Translations under genes and position numbers: made by a program
Origin: Pectinatus sp.
Lineage (GTDB): Bacteria > Bacillota > Negativicutes > Selenomonadales > Selenomonadaceae
Assembly (NCBI GenBank): GCA_020025075.1
Contig: JAHHSR010000054.1
Span: forward strand, 1 to 9,458
DNA length: 9,458 nt
Reading direction: 5' to 3'
Notes under the pieces: model-generated
Databases searched by the model: none
The model's input: only the letters and a program-made list of their open reading frames with translations
Told to the model about the DNA's origin: nothing
Shown here: positions 5,888 through 9,458 of the stretch, in pieces
Layout: every line of letters begins with the position of its first letter
Position numbering within the stretch: the stretch's first letter is position 1

Positions 5888-7105
5888 TTAATTTTTGCCA
5901 GCAGACATATTACCACGGCTAGGTGTAGCACTGTTTGAAGCGGCGGCAGCACTTGGTTCTTGTAGTTCGCTTTCTGGGACGGAGCGCTCAGGAGCCTTGC
6001 TGGCAGGAACCTTTTCCGGCGTCTTTTTCTCTGTCTTGCCAACAGATTTTTTGTCGGCAGCCTTTTTATCTTTATTTGCCGAGGCATGTTCTGTTTTTTC
6101 TGGCCGTGCGCTTACGGTGGCGATGGGTTTTGCCGTAGCGGGGATGGCGCTCTTATATTCTAGCTGCGTCTGTTCCATTTCGCGGCGAATTGCCGGCGTA
6201 ATCGGGATATCGAGAGTGTCAGCAATAGCTGAGCGCAATTTTGTAATATTGGGAATCCAGTAGCTGATGCCATCTATATACATCGGTGTGCCGGGAACCA
6301 TATCGGTACGCAGGCCATTTTTTTGCGCTTCGCGCAATGAGCCGAAAAATGCGAGCAGCTCGCGCAGGGACATATCTGTCTTGACGCTATCCATGACCTC
6401 GCTGACAATGGAAGGAATGCGCGGAATGATAGCCGGTGAGAGGACTTTTTCCATCACGGCACGCATGAATTTTTGCTGGCGATAAATTCGTCCTATATCG
6501 CCCTGCGTATCGCGATAGCGCACATAGGCGATAGCCTCCTTGCCGTTCATGTGTTGCAGGCCGGGATAGATATTAATGTGCAGACCGCCATCGTCGTCGT
6601 AGGGGTCATTATAGACCATGCGCTTTTCGACGTTGATGTCGACGCCGCCGATGGCATCGATAATTTTTTGGAAGCCTTGGATATTGATGATTATATAGTG
6701 GTTGATAGGTACATCAAGAAGCTGTTCGACGGTGCGGCGCGTGAGCTTGTAACCGCCATAGGCATAGGCGGCGTTTATTTTGTCCCACCCGAAACCCGGA
6801 ATCTTGACGCGCGTGTCACGTGGCACGGAAAGCAGTGCTGCTTGATTGTTTTTGGGGTCGATTGTGGCAATCATGAGCGTATCGCTGCGCCCTACATCAT
6901 CCTTGCGCTGGTCGACGCCCATAATCATGACTGTTGCCTTGTCGGCCGCGACGAGCATACCCTGTTGCGGCGCTTCGCGGTTATCATCATCACTGTGGAA
7001 AAAGCCGCCAAAAAAAGCGCCGGTACCCGCGGCCAGCAAAAAGACGAGCGTTAAGGCAAGCCAAATTTTGTAGCTGCCCTTTTTCTTTTTAGATGCTTTC
7101 TGCAT
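5888..7105 (-). CDS. LCP (LytR-CpsA-Psr) family protein, probable cell-wall glycopolymer ligase
   Basis: LCP enzymes sit on the outer face of the membrane and attach teichoic acids or capsular polymers to peptidoglycan from lipid-linked precursors. The 405-residue protein has a short Lys-rich cytoplasmic start (KKKK at 6-9) and one membrane helix at about 13-36. The LCP domain covers about 58-218, with RSDTLMIATID (73-83), SVPRDTRV (93-100), DKINAAYAYGG (108-118), NHYIIINIQGF near 135-145 and the Arg-rich RYRDTQGDIGRIYRQQ (196-211). These are the conserved Asp and Arg residues that hold the pyrophosphate of the polyprenyl substrate. After residue ~315 a tail of about 90 residues is rich in Ala, Pro, Lys, Ser and Glu and has no visible fold; such tails often span or contact the wall. 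The ATG has TTGGAG about 9 bases upstream. It is divergent from lysA. Which polymer it transfers cannot be told from this window. Confidence 0.92.
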   Translation of the reverse strand: MQKASKKKKGSYKIWLALTLVFLLAAGTGAFFGGFFHSDDDNREAPQQGMLVAADKATVMIMGVDQRKDDVGRSDTLMIATIDPKNNQAALLSVPRDTRVKIPGFGWDKINAAYAYGGYKLTRRTVEQLLDVPINHYIIINIQGFQKIIDAIGGVDINVEKRMVYNDPYDDDGGLHINIYPGLQHMNGKEAIAYVRYRDTQGDIGRIYRQQKFMRAVMEKVLSPAIIPRIPSIVSEVMDSVKTDMSLRELLAFFGSLREAQKNGLRTDMVPGTPMYIDGISYWIPNITKLRSAIADTLDIPITPAIRREMEQTQLEYKSAIPATAKPIATVSARPEKTEHASANKDKKAADKKSVGKTEKKTPEKVPASKAPERSVPESELQEPSAAAASNSATPSRGNMSAGKN

Positions 7106-7143
7106 GAAAATACTCCAATGCTTATAATTTTTGATTTCTTTTT

Positions 7144-7172
7144 ATTATAAATATTGTTTAGCCTTTATGCAA
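7144..7172 (-). promoter_or_regulatory. Likely promoter of the LCP gene
   Basis: On the minus strand a perfect TATAAT (7149-7144) lies 17 bases from TTGCAT (7172-7167), a poor -35. The predicted start near 7137 leaves a leader of about 32 bases. The -35 overlaps one copy of a TGCAAAT direct repeat. Confidence 0.55.
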
Positions 7173-7194
7173 ATGCAACTTGCGGTTTTGCAAA

Positions 7195-7223
7195 TTGGTA
7201 CGGGAAAAAAAATATGTTATAAT
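7195..7223 (+). promoter_or_regulatory. Likely promoter of lysA
   Basis: TTGGTA (7195-7200), a 17-base spacer and TATAAT (7218-7223) are preceded by TG one base upstream (extended -10). Transcription is expected near 7230, giving an untranslated leader of about 96 bases that contains two inverted repeats: 7230-7235 with 7261-7266, and 7270-7275 with 7297-7302. Confidence 0.7.
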
Positions 7224-7313
7224 AAGAAACAATATCAGTTGAGTTCACTTGAGGTACACCATATTGGGGGCGGCAGTTTTTTGTCATGCGCTTTTGTGCC
7301 GCAAATGAAAAAT

Positions 7314-7318
7314 GGAGG
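7314..7318 (+). promoter_or_regulatory. lysA ribosome binding site, which decides the TTG start
   Basis: A perfect GGAGG lies 7 bases before TTG 7326. The upstream in-frame ATG at 7305 has no such site, and earlier in-frame starts would lie upstream of or inside the predicted promoter. Confidence 0.8.
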
Positions 7319-7325
7319 AATCGCT

Positions 7326-8582
7326 TTGAAAAAAAATTTCCCTTTGACGGCAGTTCAATTAGAAGATGTCATCAAAAAGTATCCAACGCCTTTTCACATC
7401 TACGATGAAAAGGCCATTCGCGAGAATTTGCGCCATTTCTTTGCCGCTTTTTCCTGGGTTCCGTCTTTTCGCGAATATTATGCAGTAAAGGCAGCTCCTA
7501 ATCCCCGCCTGTTGCAGATTATGAGCGAAGAAGGTGCAGGCGCTGATTGCAGTTCCTTGCCGGAGCTTCTTTTGTCGGAAAAGGTGGGGCTAAAAGGCGA
7601 AAAAATCATGCTCACTTCCAATGATACGCCGGCCGATGAATTTCAAAAGGCCATTGCGCTTGGAGCGATAATAAATCTCGATGATTTGTCGCATTTAAAA
7701 TACCTTGAGGATAATGCAGGTCTGCCCGAAGTCTTATCATTTCGCTATAATCCCGGTAATGTGCTAGAAGGCAATGCATTTATAGGAAAGCCGGAAGAAG
7801 CCAAATATGGCCTGACGCGTGAGCAGATATTTATTGGCTATCGCCGTGCACTTGAAAAGGGCGTAAAGCGCTTTGGCATTCACACGATGGTTATCTCCAA
7901 TGAGCTTGCGCCAGAAGCATTTAGCGCAACGGCGCGCATGATGTTTGAATTAGCTGTTGAGTTAAAGCGCGAGCTGGGCATTGAGATGGAATTTATCAAT
8001 CTCGGCGGGGGCATTGGTATTCCTTATCGTCCGACAGAAAATGCCGTTGACCTTATGGCTGTTGGAGCGGCGATAAAAGATGCTTATGAACAGATTTTAG
8101 TACTGGCAGGACTTTCTAAAACGGCCATTGCCTTTGAATCAGGGCGCATGATTACCGGCCCTTATGGTTATCTCGTGAGCACCGTCTTACACGAAAAAAA
8201 GACCTATAAAGACTATATTGGCCTTGATGCAAGCATGGCCAATCTGATGCGTCCGGGAATGTATGGTGCCTATCATCACGTCGTGATTGCCGGCAAGGAA
8301 GATATGCCGCATGACCACCTTTACGATATTACGGGCTCTTTATGCGAAAATTGCGATAAATTTGCCATAAACCGCCAGCTGCCGAAAATCGATATTGGCG
8401 ACCGTGTCATTATCTTTGATACCGGTGCGCACGGTCATTCGATGGGCTTTAATTATAATGGCAAATTGCGCAGTGCAGAGCTTTTATTGCGCGAAGATGG
8501 CAGCGTTGAGCTCATTCGCCGCGCCGAAACGATTGACGACTACTTTGCAACGCTTCGCGGTTTTCCCGGCAGCATAATGTGA
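7326..8582 (+). CDS. lysA: Diaminopimelate decarboxylase-type PLP enzyme
   Basis: LysA removes CO2 from meso-diaminopimelate to give L-lysine, the last step of the bacterial lysine pathway. The 418-residue protein is a fold-type III (alanine racemase-like) decarboxylase. Visible features are YYAVKAAPNP (51-60) with Lys55 as the expected PLP lysine, HTMV (186-189), the phosphate-binding loop GGGIGIPY (227-234), ESGR (271-274), and GSLCENCDKFA (337-347) with the catalytic-type Cys340 reached across the dimer. A C-terminal FNYNGKLRSAELLL follows, in place of the classic NYN.R.R..E. The sequence resembles the divergent LysA-like branch common in Clostridia and Negativicutes. A related amino-acid decarboxylase specificity is therefore possible, but the DAP enzyme is most likely. 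The start is TTG 7326, chosen on its ribosome site. A HAD phosphatase follows after 15 bases in the same operon. Confidence 0.88.
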   Translation: MKKNFPLTAVQLEDVIKKYPTPFHIYDEKAIRENLRHFFAAFSWVPSFREYYAVKAAPNPRLLQIMSEEGAGADCSSLPELLLSEKVGLKGEKIMLTSNDTPADEFQKAIALGAIINLDDLSHLKYLEDNAGLPEVLSFRYNPGNVLEGNAFIGKPEEAKYGLTREQIFIGYRRALEKGVKRFGIHTMVISNELAPEAFSATARMMFELAVELKRELGIEMEFINLGGGIGIPYRPTENAVDLMAVGAAIKDAYEQILVLAGLSKTAIAFESGRMITGPYGYLVSTVLHEKKTYKDYIGLDASMANLMRPGMYGAYHHVVIAGKEDMPHDHLYDITGSLCENCDKFAINRQLPKIDIGDRVIIFDTGAHGHSMGFNYNGKLRSAELLLREDGSVELIRRAETIDDYFATLRGFPGSIM

Positions 8583-8597
8583 TGAGGGGGAGTTTTT

Positions 8598-9362
8598 GTG
8601 AAGCTCGCCGTTAGCGATTACGATGGCACGCTTTACTTTGCGGCACGGGAAGATACCATCTCCACGGCAGATTGCGACGCCATTGCCGCTTGGCAAAGGG
8701 AAAATAAATTCGTACTTGCAACGGGGCGAGATTACCGCTTTTTGCAAAATGTCTTGCCCGCTAATGTGCATCCCGATGCTTACGTCTGCCTGACAGGTGC
8801 TATTGCCTATGATGCTTCTGGCAAGCTCATTTATCAAAGGGCGATAGAAAACGCCTGCTTGCGCCAGCTTCTGACGCTAAAATGCCTATCTAAAAGCGCC
8901 CATATTGCCTATTTTGCACCCTACTCGCTTTTTGTTGAGGTGCAAGATGAAGGCTCATGGTTTCGGTCGCAAAAACCATGTCGATACGAGACAATCGACC
9001 GCTTTTTTGCCTCGTGCCTGAAGGGAATTTGCCAGGTTAACCTGCAATACGAAGATGATACCTCAGCTCAGAAGGCAGCAGATGAGATAAATAGTCTCGT
9101 GCCTAGCGTGAAGGCTTGCGCGACAGGGATTGCCGTTGATGTTGTCGCCGCCCTTGTTGATAAGGCGTCCGGTGTGCGCGAGCTATGCCGTCAGTTAAAT
9201 TGGCATTTAGAAAGAATAATTGCCTTTGGTGATGGGGAAAATGACTTGCCCCTTTTTGCCGCTTTTGATGGCTTTGCCATAAATACGGCTGCTCCTAAAA
9301 TAAAAGAGAAGGCGCGTGGTATTTATGATAGCATTGCGGCGTGCCTTTTGGCGCAAAGCTAA
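8598..9362 (+). CDS. HAD superfamily (Cof-type, IIB) phosphatase
   Basis: The 254-residue protein has the four HAD motifs: DYDGTL (7-12) with Asp7 nucleophile and Asp9, LATGR (40-44) with Thr42, Lys189 in VDKASGV, and GDGENDLPLF (211-220) with Asp212 and Asp216 for Mg2+. A large insert between motifs II and III, about residues 75-180, forms the C2B cap typical of Cof-like sugar-phosphate, FMN or pyridoxal-phosphate phosphatases. The substrate cannot be told. Family members act on PLP and sugar phosphates, and the neighbouring gene encodes a PLP enzyme, but that link is only suggestive. The GTG start follows a GAGGGGGAG site (8584-8592), 15 bases after the lysA stop, so the two genes are co-transcribed. 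Confidence 0.9.
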   Translation: MKLAVSDYDGTLYFAAREDTISTADCDAIAAWQRENKFVLATGRDYRFLQNVLPANVHPDAYVCLTGAIAYDASGKLIYQRAIENACLRQLLTLKCLSKSAHIAYFAPYSLFVEVQDEGSWFRSQKPCRYETIDRFFASCLKGICQVNLQYEDDTSAQKAADEINSLVPSVKACATGIAVDVVAALVDKASGVRELCRQLNWHLERIIAFGDGENDLPLFAAFDGFAINTAAPKIKEKARGIYDSIAACLLAQS

Positions 9363-9363
9363 A

Positions 9364-9389
9364 AAAAGCAGGACGAAAGTCCTGCTTTT
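9364..9389. terminator. Hairpin terminator after the lysA-HAD operon
   Basis: AAAAGCAGGAC (9364-9374) pairs perfectly with GTCCTGCTTTT (9379-9389) around a stable GAAA loop. On the + strand the T-run is short and forms part of the stem. On the minus strand seven T's follow, so it may work better for a transcript arriving from the right. Confidence 0.8.
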
Positions 9390-9415
9390 AGTATATATGG
9401 CCTTTTTATCATAAT

Positions 9416-9458
9416 CCGCCAGAAGACTCCTTCCTCTTAGGTGGGAGATGAATGACGG
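9416..9458 (+). repeat. Nested inverted repeat at the window edge, possibly an IS200/IS605-type RNA or element end
   Basis: The outer arms CCGCCA (9416-9421) and TGACGG (9453-9458) pair with one mismatch. The inner arms CTCCTTCCT (9427-9435) and AGGTGGGAG (9439-9447) pair with one mismatch and one G.T around a 3-base loop. The AGGTGGGAGATGAATG stretch resembles stem-loops I recall from TnpB-element ends in Bacillota, but the element body would lie outside the window, so this is tentative. Confidence 0.35.

Noticed and set aside
6473..7054. A 193-residue + strand ORF opposite the LCP gene
   Set aside because: It is antisense to clear LCP motifs, has no ribosome site, and its composition is what reverse-reading that gene gives.
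7131..7325. A longer LysA with about 65 extra N-terminal residues
   Set aside because: The extension covers the predicted promoter and leader, has no family similarity that I can see, and a perfect GGAGG marks TTG 7326.
7230..7325. Lysine (L-box) riboswitch upstream of lysA
   Set aside because: The known aptamer needs about 170 bases with five helices. The leader is about 96 bases and lacks the conserved core.

Overview
The window looks like chromosomal DNA of a low- to mid-GC Bacillota. Supporting signs are strong GGAGG-type Shine-Dalgarno sites, GTG and TTG starts, sigma-A-type promoters with TATAAT or extended -10 boxes, an LCP (LytR-CpsA-Psr) cell-wall enzyme, YcxB-like proteins and a clostridial/Negativicutes-type diaminopimelate decarboxylase. 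Negativicutes is my best guess, but it is an inference from protein flavour. Most of the region is housekeeping. The accessory material sits at the two edges.

Left edge (1-1634, + strand). The first ~52 bases are the right end of an IS200/IS605-type (TnpB-bearing) element. Its terminal hairpin closely resembles the 3' end of known TnpB guide RNAs. It has cut a LysR-type regulator, of which only the effector-binding half remains (53-601). A Ppx/GppA phosphatase (673-1602) follows and ends in a bidirectional terminator.

Centre, minus strand (1636-5869). In transcription order there is a strong promoter, tRNA-Glu, tRNA-Val and tRNA-Asp, an intrinsic-terminator-like hairpin, tRNA-Phe, and then a strong terminator whose stem overlaps the promoter of purB. 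purB and purA follow, together the two last steps to AMP. After a 10-bp palindrome come two overlapping YcxB-like membrane genes, probably old duplicates of each other. The compact tRNA-to-purB junction is the most interesting regulatory architecture here: the purB start site is predicted inside the 5' arm of the upstream terminator, so tRNA transcripts would be stopped while purB transcripts escape.

Right part (5888-9458). An LCP ligase with a long low-complexity C-terminal tail (minus strand) is divergent from lysA (+), with facing promoters and a 21-bp-spaced direct repeat between them. lysA is followed by a HAD-IIB phosphatase in the same operon, then a GAAA-loop hairpin terminator. The last ~45 bases form a nested inverted repeat that may be the edge of a second TnpB-type element.

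I see no complete novel multi-gene system. The leads are the IS/guide-RNA end in the regulator, the terminator-promoter overlap, the hairpin before tRNA-Phe, and the uncharacterised YcxB pair.
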